DNA from: Amycolatopsis xylanica
GTDB lineage: Bacteria; Actinomycetota; Actinomycetes; Mycobacteriales; Pseudonocardiaceae
DNA length: 64,000 nucleotides
Direction: 5' to 3'
Assembly: GCF_900107045.1 (NCBI RefSeq)
Contig: NZ_FNON01000014.1
Location: forward strand, 91,180-155,179
Shown piece by piece: positions 1 to 8,672 of this stretch. The notes under the pieces are model-generated. The model had not been told where the DNA came from, ran no database searches, and saw only the letters and a list, made by a program, of their open reading frames with translations. Both the position numbers and the translations under genes were made by a program. The stretch's first letter is position 1. Every line of letters starts with the position of its first letter.

Positions 1-267
1 GCACGCGGTGAGTGTGGCGTCGAGGGTGTGGCCGCCCTGCGGGATGCGCACGGCCTCGTGCGGCGCCGGCCCGGTGCACGGGGCGGGCCCGGTGACCTCG
101 GCCTCGACGACGACGCCTTTGGCCTCGCCGGTCAGCGCGAACAGGCCGGGCCCCGCGAACCACGAGGCGATGACCACGAAGAGCGCGAGGGCGCCTGCGA
201 CGGCGAAGGGTGTCCAACGCGGCACGACCGCGTTTCTGAGTGGTTCCGATCGCCGCACATCAGCCAT
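1..267 (-). CDS. Hypothetical membrane-anchored protein, C-terminus cut by window edge
   Basis: Reading from an ATG at 267 there are 89 open codons running off the left edge of the window, so only the N-terminus is seen. Residues about 22-40 form one hydrophobic segment (FAVAGALALFVVIASWFA), preceded by a basic, Arg-rich N-terminus. This predicts a single-pass membrane protein with its C-terminal part outside the cytoplasm. The remainder has no motif I recognise. It lies 37 bp downstream of the potassium channel gene on the same strand and may be co-transcribed with it. Function unknown; the family cannot be decided from this fragment. Confidence 0.6.
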   Translation of the reverse strand, partial: MADVRRSEPLRNAVVPRWTPFAVAGALALFVVIASWFAGPGLFALTGEAKGVVVEAEVTGPAPCTGPAPHEAVRIPQGGHTLDATLTAC

Positions 268-304
268 GGTTCCAGATGGCAGCGGCAAAACACAGCCGGG
301 CCGG

Positions 305-1369
305 TCACCGCTCGATCTTGTCGGCGAACGTCACCTTCTTGACGTAAAGCAGCCGGTCACCGTGCTCGATGGCGTCGGCCTGCGGCGCGTCGACCCGGTA
401 GAGCTCGCCGTCGCGGACCACGCCGAGGACGATGTCCGACAGGTGCCGCGGCGACCCTCCGACCTCGCCAGGCTCGACCGGGCGCTCGGCGATCGCGAGC
501 CCGGACTCCGGGGTGAGCAGGTCCTCGACCATGTCGACGACCAGCGGCGTCGAGGTCGCCATGCCGAGCAGGCGGCCTGCGGTCTCGCTGGACACCACGA
601 CCTGGTTCGCGCCCGACTGCTTCAGCAGGTGGACGTTCTCGGCCTCGCGCACCGAGGCCACGATGTGCGAGTTCGGCGCGATCTCCCGCGCGGTGAGCGT
701 GACCAGCACCGCCGTGTCGTCCCGGTTCGGCGCGACGACCACGGCCCGCGCGCGCTGCACGCCCGCGACCCGGAGCACGTCGGACCGGGTGGCGGAGCCG
801 TGCACGGTGACCAGGCCGAGCGCGCTCGCCGCGTCGAGCGCCTGCTGGTCGGTGTCGACGACCACGATGTGGTTCGGTGGCAGGCTCTCGTCGCCCAGCA
901 GCGTGTTCACCGCGGACCGGCCCTTGGTGCCGAACCCGACGACCACCACGTGGTCCTCCACCTTCGACCTCCACTTCTGGATCTTGAACGCCTGCCGCGA
1001 CCGTTCGGTCAGCACCTCGAGTGTCGTGCCGACCAGCACGATGAGGAACAGCACGCGCAATGGGGTGATGACGAGGACGTTGACCAGCCGCGCCGTCTCG
1101 GTGGCCGGCGCGATGTCACCGTAGCCGGTGGTCGAGAGCGAGACCGTCGAGTAGTACAGGCAGTCGAGGAAGCTGAGCCCGTCGCCGTTGGCGTCGCGGT
1201 AGCCGTCACGGTCGAGGTAGACGATCAGCACCGTCGCCAGCAGCGCCAGCAGCGCGCCGATGATGCGCTTGACGATCGACCGCAACGGGCTGACCGCCGT
1301 CTCCGGCATCCTGATCACGCCGACGAGTTCATGATCTGGCCGATGATCAGCATCACTCACGCCGCGCAT
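305..1369 (-). CDS. TrkA-type two-TM potassium channel with RCK domain
   Basis: A 354-residue protein. Two membrane segments (about residues 34-52 and 95-117) flank a pore loop with the potassium selectivity filter TTGYGD (about residue 80). A cytoplasmic TrkA-N/RCK Rossmann domain follows (HVVVVGFGTKGRSAV), then a TrkA-C-like C-terminus. This is the layout of ligand-gated prokaryotic K+ channels. Length and position next to adnAB match the M. tuberculosis Rv3200c cation channel (known synteny). Start: ATG at 1369 gives the family length; ATG at 1309 (20 residues shorter) is possible and neither has a strong ribosome site. Confidence 0.88.
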   Translation of the reverse strand: MRGVSDADHRPDHELVGVIRMPETAVSPLRSIVKRIIGALLALLATVLIVYLDRDGYRDANGDGLSFLDCLYYSTVSLSTTGYGDIAPATETARLVNVLVITPLRVLFLIVLVGTTLEVLTERSRQAFKIQKWRSKVEDHVVVVGFGTKGRSAVNTLLGDESLPPNHIVVVDTDQQALDAASALGLVTVHGSATRSDVLRVAGVQRARAVVVAPNRDDTAVLVTLTAREIAPNSHIVASVREAENVHLLKQSGANQVVVSSETAGRLLGMATSTPLVVDMVEDLLTPESGLAIAERPVEPGEVGGSPRHLSDIVLGVVRDGELYRVDAPQADAIEHGDRLLYVKKVTFADKIER

Positions 1370-1467
1370 GCTATCCGAACCGCACGATTCGTACAGCGCC
1401 GATCGCCGGTCGGAATTGCATGATCAGATGTCATGTCGCCGACGGCGGATGTGCTTTGCTCTGAGGC

Positions 1468-1824
1468 ATGTCTTCACAGCGTCCCGCGGCGTTCCTGGCC
1501 GCTTTCCTCGGTCTCGCCGGCGTCATGCATTTCGCGCGTCCCAAGTTCTTCGACACGATGGTGCCGAAGGAGCTGCCCGGCTCACCCCGGCAGTGGACGC
1601 ACGCGTCCGGCGTGGTCGAACTGGCGGTCGCGACGTCGATCGCGCTGCCGAAGACGCGCGAGCTGGGCGGGCTCGCCGCGGCGCTGATGTTCCTCGGTGT
1701 CTTCCCCGCCAACGTCAAGCAGGCCTTGGACGCCAAGGGCAAGGAGCGCGCCGTCGCCTACGCGCGGCTGCCGGTGCAGTGGCCGCTCATCGCGTGGGCG
1801 CTTAAGGTCCGCGACAACGCCTAA
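1468..1824 (+). CDS. DoxX-like small membrane protein
   Basis: 118 residues with about four hydrophobic helices and the pattern of DoxX-like proteins (LGLAGVMHFARPKFFDTMVPKELP near the N-terminus, with the HF..P..F motif). Such proteins are quinone-linked or redox-associated membrane proteins of mostly unknown function. It is transcribed divergently from the potassium channel gene, and its last four bases overlap the convergent end of adnB. It sits between the channel and adnB, so it is an extra gene inside an otherwise conserved order. No catalytic residue can be named. Confidence 0.75.
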   Translation: MSSQRPAAFLAAFLGLAGVMHFARPKFFDTMVPKELPGSPRQWTHASGVVELAVATSIALPKTRELGGLAAALMFLGVFPANVKQALDAKGKERAVAYARLPVQWPLIAWALKVRDNA

Positions 1825-4800
1825 TCCTCGGCCGTGGGGACGCCGCGCAGCAGCTCGCGCAGGCCTTCGGCGTCCAAAAGGTCCTCCGGCCAGACCGTAC
1901 GGTCGTGCTTCACGTAATGGAACGCCGCGCGCACCTGTGACGGGTCGACGCCACGCAAAGCCGCCCACGCCAGCCGATACGCGGTGAGCTGCACCGCCAG
2001 CGGCCGCAGCTTCTCGCCGTCGGGCACCGCACCGGTCTTCCAGTCGACGACCGTCCAGGTGCCGTCCGGCTCCTGGAACACCGCGTCCATCCGGCCGCGC
2101 ACGGTCACCCCGTCGAGATCGGTCGAGAACGGGACCTCGACGTCGACCGGCATCCGCGCCGCCCACGCGCTCGCCTCGAACGCCTCCTGCAGCGCGATGA
2201 GCTCGCCGTCGTCGGCCTCGTCCGCGTCCGCCGCGCCCGGCAGGTCGTCGATCTCGAACAGCCGCCCGCCGCCGAACCGGTGCTCCAGCCAGCCGTGGAA
2301 CGCCGTGCCGCGGCGCGCGAACGTGTTGGGCGCCAGCGGAAGTGGCCGCCGCAGTCGCCGCGCGAGACCTTCCGCGTCCGACGCGAGCTCGACGAGCTGG
2401 CTCACCGAGAGGTGATCGGGCAGCGTCACCTGCTGCACGTTCGCCACCGCGCGCGCCCGCTCCGCGAGCAGCACCTGCGTATCGGTGATCCAGCCGTCGG
2501 GGTCGTCCTCGTCCTCGGCGGGCGCGTCGGGGTCGTCCGGGTCCTCGGCGTCGGACATCGCGGCCAGCACGAGTTCGACGCCGTTGGCCACCGGCTCGCG
2601 CCGCACGCCGAGCGGGTCGACCGGCCACACCACCTTGCGTGAGTCGGTGACCAACGGGTTCTCGTCGTCGGGGTCGGGCTCGTCCGCCCATTCCACGATC
2701 TCGCCGACGGACGTTTCCTCGAGCACGCCGAGGATCTCCGTCAGGAACGTCGACGGTCCCTTCGGCCGGGCGCTCGTCTCGTTCCACCAATGCCCGGACA
2801 CCAGCAACGCCCGCTCAGACCGGGTCAGCGCGACGTAACAGAGCCGCCGCTCTTCCTCGGCCTCCCGCTCGGCGAAGCCTTCCTCGTGCAGTTCAAGGCC
2901 TTCGAGCACTTCCTTGCGGTCGTACCCGTCGGCGACGCGTAGCTCGGGCAGGTCCTGCGCGTCACCACGCAGCGCCGCGGGCAGCGCGGTGACCGTACGC
3001 AGCCAGGACGACGACCGCCGCTTGCTCGGGAACGTGTCCTGCACCAGATGCGGCACGGCCACGATCTCCCATTCGAGCCCCTTGGCCGAGTGCCCGGTGA
3101 GCACCTGCACCCGGTCCGGCACGACCTCGACCTCACCGGGCGTGAGCCCGTCCTCCGCGTGCGCGGCGGTGTTCAGATAGTCCACAAAGGACAACAGGGT
3201 CGCCGTCGGCGAGGCCTCCGCGTAGTCGGTGACGACGTCGGCGAACGCGTCCAGGTGCACCCGCCCCGCGGCGCCGGGCCTGGCCAGCGACTCGACGTCC
3301 AGCAGCAGCGTCCGTTCCACGTCCGCGACGAGTTCGGGCAGCGACTGGTCGAGACGGCGCCGCAGCATCGACAGTTCCTGGGCGATGCGCTGGATCCGCC
3401 GGAACCCGTCGGGCGAGTACTGCCCGGGATGACCGGGATCGTCGATCGCGTCGACCAGCCCGGCCTGCTCCGCGCGCTCGGTGTAGAGCACGACCTCGTC
3501 CTTCGCGGCCTGCTGACCGGGATTGGACAGCTGGTTCGCGCGCCGCCACAACGCGGCCAGGTCAGCCGCCGCGATCCGCCAGCGCGCACCCGTCAGCAGC
3601 CGGGCGGCCGCCGTGCCCGCGAGCGGGTCCGCGAGCACGCGCAACGTGCTGACCAGGTCCGCGACCTCGGGTTCGTCGAGCAGCCCGCCGAGGCCGACCA
3701 CCTCGACCGGCAGCCCGCGTGCCCGCAGCTCGGCCGCGATCGGCGCCATGTCGGCGCGGCGGCGCACGAGCACCGCGGCCGTCGGTGGCGTGCCGTGCTC
3801 GTCCTGGTGCGCGTACCAGCGCTGGGCGAGCGCGTCGGCGACCCACACGCGTTCGGCGCGCACGTCCTTGAGCAACGCGCACGCGATGTCCGCGGGCGGA
3901 GCGCCGTCCCGCGCGCGCAGCCGTTCGACGCCGAGTCCCTTGGCGCGCAACGGTTCCGAGATCGCGTTGGCGAGCGTGAGGATCGCGGCCGGGTTGCGGA
4001 AACTGGTCAGCAGCCCGTATTCGTGCGCGGGCAGCAGCTTCCCGTCGACGCGCGGGAAGTCCGTGGTGAAGCGCGGCAGGTTGGCCGCGCTCGCGCCGCG
4101 CCAGCCGTAGATCGCCTGCGCCGGGTCGCCGACCGCGGTCACCGGCAGCGGCGGCCGCTCCCCCATCCCGAACAGCGACCGCAGCAGCACGCGCTGCGCG
4201 TGCCCGGTGTCCTGGTACTCGTCGAGCAGCACCGCGCCGTACCGGTCACGCTCACCCGTCACGACCTCGGGATGACTCGACGCGAGCTGCGCGGCCAGCG
4301 ACATCTGGTCGGCGAAGTCGAGCGCGCCCTCCGCGCGCTTGCGGTGGTGATAGCCCTCGACCAGCGGCAGCAGTTCGAGCCGGAACCGTTGGGCGGCAAT
4401 GATCTCCGCCAGCTTCTGCGGCAACGCGGCCCGCTGCCCCTTGGCGCGCGGCGCGTTCTCGATGACCTGGCACAGCCAACGCGTGTAATCGCCGAGCTGA
4501 TCGAGCTCGACCAGGTGCTCGCCCAGTTCCCCGGCCAGCGCGAGCACCTGGGCGGTCACCGACGACGGCACCCGGTCGGTGTCCAGGTCATGGTCCCAAG
4601 TGGACACCACGCGATGCGCCAGCTGCCACGACGCGGTCTCCGACAGAAGCCGGACACCAGGTTGCACCGGCAGCCGGAGCCCGTGCTCGCCGAGCAGCCG
4701 CCCCGCGTAGGCGTGATACGTGAGGACGGTCGGCTCACCGGCGAGCACGGCGGCCTGCCGCGCGCCACTGGGATCGATCCGCTCCAGAAGTCCTGATCCA

Positions 4801-5078
4801 GCAAGCCTTTTCAGCCGAGCACGCACCCGCTCGGCGAGCTGCCGCGCGGCCTTGCGGGTGAACGTCAGGCCGAGCACGCGCTCGGGTGTGACGATCCCGT
4901 TGGCCACCAGCCAGACCACCCGCGCGGCCATCGTCTCGGTCTTGCCCGCGCCGGCGCCCGCGACGACCAGCGCGGGCTCGACCGGTGCGGCGATCACGTC
5001 CGACTGCTCGGGCGTCGGCCGGTGCAGGCCGAGCGCTTCGGCGATGTCGGCGGGTGAGACCCACCCCGTGGTGCGCAC
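1821..5078 (-). CDS. adnB: AdnB, helicase-nuclease subunit of the AdnAB recombination motor
   Basis: 1085 residues from a GTG at 5078 that overlaps by one base the TAG stop of adnA, so the two are translationally coupled. UvrD-type ATPase: Walker A GAGAGKT at residues 41-47, Walker B LLDEYQDTGHA, then later SF1 motifs including DRVQVLTGHSAKGLEWE. The C-terminus is a RecB-type nuclease with the DxK motif VDWKTG at about 1011-1016. In mycobacteria AdnA and AdnB form a heterodimer that unwinds and resects double-strand breaks. The length matches mycobacterial AdnB. The open frame extends upstream, but that stretch overlaps adnA and is not part of this protein. Confidence 0.93.
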   Translation of the reverse strand: MRTTGWVSPADIAEALGLHRPTPEQSDVIAAPVEPALVVAGAGAGKTETMAARVVWLVANGIVTPERVLGLTFTRKAARQLAERVRARLKRLAGSGLLERIDPSGARQAAVLAGEPTVLTYHAYAGRLLGEHGLRLPVQPGVRLLSETASWQLAHRVVSTWDHDLDTDRVPSSVTAQVLALAGELGEHLVELDQLGDYTRWLCQVIENAPRAKGQRAALPQKLAEIIAAQRFRLELLPLVEGYHHRKRAEGALDFADQMSLAAQLASSHPEVVTGERDRYGAVLLDEYQDTGHAQRVLLRSLFGMGERPPLPVTAVGDPAQAIYGWRGASAANLPRFTTDFPRVDGKLLPAHEYGLLTSFRNPAAILTLANAISEPLRAKGLGVERLRARDGAPPADIACALLKDVRAERVWVADALAQRWYAHQDEHGTPPTAAVLVRRRADMAPIAAELRARGLPVEVVGLGGLLDEPEVADLVSTLRVLADPLAGTAAARLLTGARWRIAAADLAALWRRANQLSNPGQQAAKDEVVLYTERAEQAGLVDAIDDPGHPGQYSPDGFRRIQRIAQELSMLRRRLDQSLPELVADVERTLLLDVESLARPGAAGRVHLDAFADVVTDYAEASPTATLLSFVDYLNTAAHAEDGLTPGEVEVVPDRVQVLTGHSAKGLEWEIVAVPHLVQDTFPSKRRSSSWLRTVTALPAALRGDAQDLPELRVADGYDRKEVLEGLELHEEGFAEREAEEERRLCYVALTRSERALLVSGHWWNETSARPKGPSTFLTEILGVLEETSVGEIVEWADEPDPDDENPLVTDSRKVVWPVDPLGVRREPVANGVELVLAAMSDAEDPDDPDAPAEDEDDPDGWITDTQVLLAERARAVANVQQVTLPDHLSVSQLVELASDAEGLARRLRRPLPLAPNTFARRGTAFHGWLEHRFGGGRLFEIDDLPGAADADEADDGELIALQEAFEASAWAARMPVDVEVPFSTDLDGVTVRGRMDAVFQEPDGTWTVVDWKTGAVPDGEKLRPLAVQLTAYRLAWAALRGVDPSQVRAAFHYVKHDRTVWPEDLLDAEGLRELLRGVPTAED

Positions 5079-8000
5079 TACTCGGTCACCTGCCGCCCCT
5101 CGGGACGCAGCGGGCACGAACCGCGCGCCGGGCACCGGTCGCAGTCGGAGTTCTCGTTGGCCTCGTACGCGGGACCGGCCGCGTCGGCCGCCGCCTTGTG
5201 CACGAGCTCCAGCCACTGGCCGCCGCCCTCGGGCGTCATCGGCGGCTGGTCCCGTTGCGTGGAGCCGGTTTTGTTGTTGGCCTTGGCCACGTAGACGAGC
5301 TTCGCGCCACCCGGCTCGGTCTTGCCGTCGAACGCGCCGAGCAGCACGGCCAGCTGATACGCGGCGAGCTGCGGATGCAGTTCGGCGTCCGCGGCCGTCA
5401 CCGGGACCTTGCCGGTCTTGATGTCGACGATCACCGGGCGTCCCTCGGCGTCCACCTCGACCCGGTCGACCCGGCCGCGCAGCAGCACCCGCGTCTCGCC
5501 ATCCCCTTGGGGCAGCTCGACTTCGATGTCCTGCTCGACACCGGCTTCCTTCAGCTCGGCGCGGCTTTGGCGCAACCAGGCGATGAAGTTGCGCAGCATC
5601 TGCTCGACGCGGCGGCGTTCGCGGCGGGAGAACCAGGGCGCGCCGGCGTCCACTTTGGCCCATGCCTCGTCGAGCGCGACCTTGAGCTGCTCGTCGTCGA
5701 GCCCACCGGCGGCGGCCTGCGCGAGCCCGTGCACCAGGGTGCCGGTGACGGCCGCGAGCTGCGCGGGATCGCTGCCGCCATGCCGTTCGATGAGCCACCG
5801 CAACGGACACCGAGTCAGGATGTCCACAGTGGACGGCGAGATCTTGACCAGATCGCCTGGGCCGTGCAACGGCTGGTCGGTCGACGGTTCGGCGAGCCCG
5901 TACCAGGTACCCGGGTGCGCTCCTGGCACCCCGGCGGCGGCGAGTTTCGCCAGCTGGCGCGCGGCACGGTCACGCCGCACCGGCTCCGACGCCTCATCGC
6001 AGACGACCCGGCGCAGCTCGCCGACCAGCTCGGCCAGCACCAGTGAACGGCCGGGCGGCTTGGTGCGCATGTCCTTCGACTCGTCGCCCGCCTCTTCCAG
6101 CTCGTCGAGGAACCGGGACGGCTGCTCGTCTTCCCCGGCGACCGCACTCACCAGCAGCGTCCGCCTGGCACGGCTCGCCGCGACGTAGAACAAGCGCCGC
6201 TCTTCGGCGAGGATCGGCGCGATCATCGACGCCTTGTCGTCCACTCCGGACAGCAGGTCGACGAGTCTTTCCACGCCCAGCAGGGATCCGCGCAGCCGCA
6301 GGTCCGGCCAGCTGCCCTCCTGGACACCGGCGACGGACACGACCGTCCATTCGCGACCGGCCGCGCCGTGCGCGGTCAGCAGCGACACACCTTCGCCTCG
6401 CGCCGCGCGCGGGGCGAGGCTGTCACCCGCGATGTGTTGCGAGCCAAGGTATTCCGCGAACGCCGCCACGCTCGACTTCGGCAGCCTGTCGGCATACCGC
6501 CCGGCCGCGTCGAACAGCGCGACGATCGCGTCGAGGTCCCGGTCCGCCTGCATGCCGAGCGAGCCGCCGCGTTCCGTGAGCCGCGTCAGGCGGGACTCCA
6601 GCCCGCTCGCCTGCCACAGCTCCCACAGCACCTGTTCGACACCGGCACCCGAGCGCACCGACTGGTGCGCCGCGTGCAACAGCCCGCCGACGCGGCGGAC
6701 CGGGATCGCCTCCGCATCGCCGAGCCCGGCCAGGATGTCGTTGCCCCGCAACACTTCCACCAGCAGGTCATCGCTCGACCGCTGACCGCCGCCCGCGGTC
6801 TCCAGCCGCCGCAGGCCGCGCCGCAGCCGCCGCAACGCGAGCGGGTCCGCGCCGCCCAGCGGCGACGAGAGCAGCAGCTCGGCGAGGTCGACGTCCAGCA
6901 GTTCCGGGTTGGCCGCGAGCCGCAACGCGATCAGCAGCGGCCGGACCGCGGGCTGCTTCGCGAGCGGCAGCTCTTCCATCGCCGAGCCGACCGGCACCCC
7001 CGCAGCGCGTAAAGCGCGTTGCAGGACAAGGAAAGTACGCGCGGGTGACCGGACGAGCACGGCCATCTCCGACCACGGCACCCCGTCGATGAGATGCGCG
7101 CGCCGCAGCTGGTCGGCGATCCAGCTCGCCTCGGCGGCGGGCGTCGGCATGAGCCTGATCTTGACCTGGCCGGGCAGCGCGCCGGGCTTCGTCGTGAAAC
7201 GGCGATGCCTGCCGACGCCGGTCAGCGTGCCGGTGAGCCGCGAGACGGCGGCGTGCACGTTGCCGCCGAGCCGGTGGCTGGTCATCAGCCGGACGGTGCG
7301 GTCCCCGCTCTGGTCGTCCATGGTCAGCAGCGACGGATCCGCGCCGCGGAAAGAGAAGACGGACTGGTCGGGGTCGCCCGCGACGACGAACTCGCCCGCG
7401 GTGGAACCGACCGTGCGCAGCAGCCGGAACTGCAGCGGGTCGAGATGCTGGGCGTCGTCGACGAACAGGTGCCGCACGCGGGCCTGCTCGCGTTCCATCA
7501 GCTCGTGGTCGTCTTCGAGCGCGACCAGCGCCGAAGCGACCAGCTCGGCGGCGTCCATCGCGGGCGCGCTGGGCAGGCCGAGCGCGTTGCCGCCACCGGC
7601 GGAGAGCAGGGTGACCTCTTCGTACTGGCGCCAGAACTTCCCGGCGGCCACCCACTCGCCGCGCTGCTGCTGGCGGCCGAGCTTGATCAGGTCTTCCGGC
7701 CCGAGCCCGCGCTCGGCGGCACGCAGCAGCAGGTCACGCAGCTCCTCGGCGAACCCGGGCACGGCCAGCGCGGGCCGCAGCGGCTCCGGCCAGTCCGGCG
7801 CGCCGTTCTCGAGGTCGCCGACGAGCAGTTCACGCACGACGACGTCCTGCTCGGCGCCGGACAGCAGCCGCGGCGTCGGCAGCCCGTCGGCCTGCGCCTG
7901 CTGCCGCAGCAACGCGAACGCGTACGAGTGCACGGTGCGCACGATCGGCTCGCGGATGGTGTGCTCGGTGGTCACCATCCGCGTGATCTGCGCGCGCAAC

Positions 8001-8248
8001 GACTCCGCCGCGCGCCGCGACGCCGTCAGCAGCAGCAGGCTCTCCGGATCGGCGCCATCCGCGATCCGCGCGGCGGCCGCCGCCGCGAGCAACGTGGTCT
8101 TGCCGGTGCCCGGCCCGCCCAGCACCCGCTTGTACCCGTCGGGCCCGGCCAGCACCCGGCGCGCCTGGTCGTCCCAGACGAGCTCACGACGCGCACCGGC
8201 GGGCACGCGGACGAGCCGCGCCCCCGCCTGAACCGTCGATCCGCGCAT
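5078..8248 (-). CDS. adnA: AdnA, helicase-nuclease subunit of AdnAB with Fe-S type nuclease
   Basis: 1056 residues from ATG 8248. UvrD-like ATPase with Walker A GGPGTGKT (44-51) and a variant Walker B (FVDDAQHLDP) lacking the usual DE pair, as expected for the weaker motor of the pair. C-terminal nuclease: VDIKTG at about 941-946. It is bracketed by Cys 814 (LTRCPLRW) and the cluster Cys 1036, 1039 and 1045, the four-cysteine pattern of an iron-sulfur-stapled AddB/Cas4-type nuclease. The open frame continues 26 codons further upstream, but ATG 8248 gives the family length and leaves room for the divergent gene at 8309. First gene of the adnAB operon. Confidence 0.93.
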   Translation of the reverse strand: MRGSTVQAGARLVRVPAGARRELVWDDQARRVLAGPDGYKRVLGGPGTGKTTLLAAAAAARIADGADPESLLLLTASRRAAESLRAQITRMVTTEHTIREPIVRTVHSYAFALLRQQAQADGLPTPRLLSGAEQDVVVRELLVGDLENGAPDWPEPLRPALAVPGFAEELRDLLLRAAERGLGPEDLIKLGRQQQRGEWVAAGKFWRQYEEVTLLSAGGGNALGLPSAPAMDAAELVASALVALEDDHELMEREQARVRHLFVDDAQHLDPLQFRLLRTVGSTAGEFVVAGDPDQSVFSFRGADPSLLTMDDQSGDRTVRLMTSHRLGGNVHAAVSRLTGTLTGVGRHRRFTTKPGALPGQVKIRLMPTPAAEASWIADQLRRAHLIDGVPWSEMAVLVRSPARTFLVLQRALRAAGVPVGSAMEELPLAKQPAVRPLLIALRLAANPELLDVDLAELLLSSPLGGADPLALRRLRRGLRRLETAGGGQRSSDDLLVEVLRGNDILAGLGDAEAIPVRRVGGLLHAAHQSVRSGAGVEQVLWELWQASGLESRLTRLTERGGSLGMQADRDLDAIVALFDAAGRYADRLPKSSVAAFAEYLGSQHIAGDSLAPRAARGEGVSLLTAHGAAGREWTVVSVAGVQEGSWPDLRLRGSLLGVERLVDLLSGVDDKASMIAPILAEERRLFYVAASRARRTLLVSAVAGEDEQPSRFLDELEEAGDESKDMRTKPPGRSLVLAELVGELRRVVCDEASEPVRRDRAARQLAKLAAAGVPGAHPGTWYGLAEPSTDQPLHGPGDLVKISPSTVDILTRCPLRWLIERHGGSDPAQLAAVTGTLVHGLAQAAAGGLDDEQLKVALDEAWAKVDAGAPWFSRRERRRVEQMLRNFIAWLRQSRAELKEAGVEQDIEVELPQGDGETRVLLRGRVDRVEVDAEGRPVIVDIKTGKVPVTAADAELHPQLAAYQLAVLLGAFDGKTEPGGAKLVYVAKANNKTGSTQRDQPPMTPEGGGQWLELVHKAAADAAGPAYEANENSDCDRCPARGSCPLRPEGRQVTE

Positions 8249-8308
8249 CCTTGGATGGAACCATGCCCACCCGCCCGGCCCGCGCGCGCCACACGGCAAA
8301 GTGTGAAT

Positions 8309-8620
8309 ATGGACGACGAGCTGCACGAACGCGTGCGCACGGTCATCTTGTCCGTCCCCGCGGGCAAAGTGGCCACCTACGGTGACATCGCCGACGCCTC
8401 AGGCGCGCCTTCACCTCGCCTGATCGGCCGGATCCTCGCCGAGGACGGCCACGACCTGCCGTGGCACCGCATCCTCCGCGCGAACGGGACCCCCGCGCCG
8501 CATCTGGCCCACGAGCAGCTGGAACTGCTCCGCGCTGAAGGCGTGTTGGCAAACGACCAGCGCGTGGACCTGCGGGTTTACCGATGGAAGACAGAAGAGC
8601 CTGAAGGCGGGCTCTGGTAG
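8309..8620 (+). CDS. Alkyltransferase-like (ATL) DNA repair protein
   Basis: 103 residues with the DNA-binding fold of O6-alkylguanine-DNA alkyltransferases: VPAGKVATYGDIA near the N-terminus and RLIGRIL. The active-site motif reads PWHR (51-54), so the alkyl-accepting cysteine of PCHR is replaced by tryptophan. ATL proteins with this change bind alkylated guanine and flag it for nucleotide excision repair without removing the alkyl group. It is divergent from adnA with 60 bp between starts; M. tuberculosis has a related gene (Rv3204) at the same place. It runs straight into the 8621-8672 palindrome. Confidence 0.9.
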   Translation: MDDELHERVRTVILSVPAGKVATYGDIADASGAPSPRLIGRILAEDGHDLPWHRILRANGTPAPHLAHEQLELLRAEGVLANDQRVDLRVYRWKTEEPEGGLW

Positions 8621-8672
8621 GGGGTCGTGAGTGTTCCAGCCGGTTCTAACCGGCCGGAACACTCACGACCCC
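8621..8672. repeat. 48-bp-family palindrome, copy 1, between convergent genes
   Basis: Nested inverted repeat. The outer arms 8621-8637 (GGGGTCGTGAGTGTTCC) and 8656-8672 pair perfectly over 17 bp. An inner palindrome GCCGGTTcTAACCGGC lies between them. The right arm contains the TGA stop (8663-8665) of the minus-strand gene. It sits immediately after the TAG of the ATL gene and probably ends transcription from both sides. The 48-bp core is shared with six other places in the window. Confidence 0.9.

Noticed and set aside
8..1423. 471-codon plus-strand frame antisense to the potassium channel
   Set aside because: It mirrors a well-supported channel gene; the product is Arg/Asp/His-rich without domains, the usual shadow in GC-rich DNA. 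The same holds for the long frames opposite adnAB, the secreted paralogues, nirB, nasA and moeZ.
5079..5810. N-terminal extension of adnB into adnA (would give 1329 residues)
   Set aside because: The extension is out of frame with adnA codons, low-complexity Arg-rich, and the GTG overlapping the adnA stop gives the family length.
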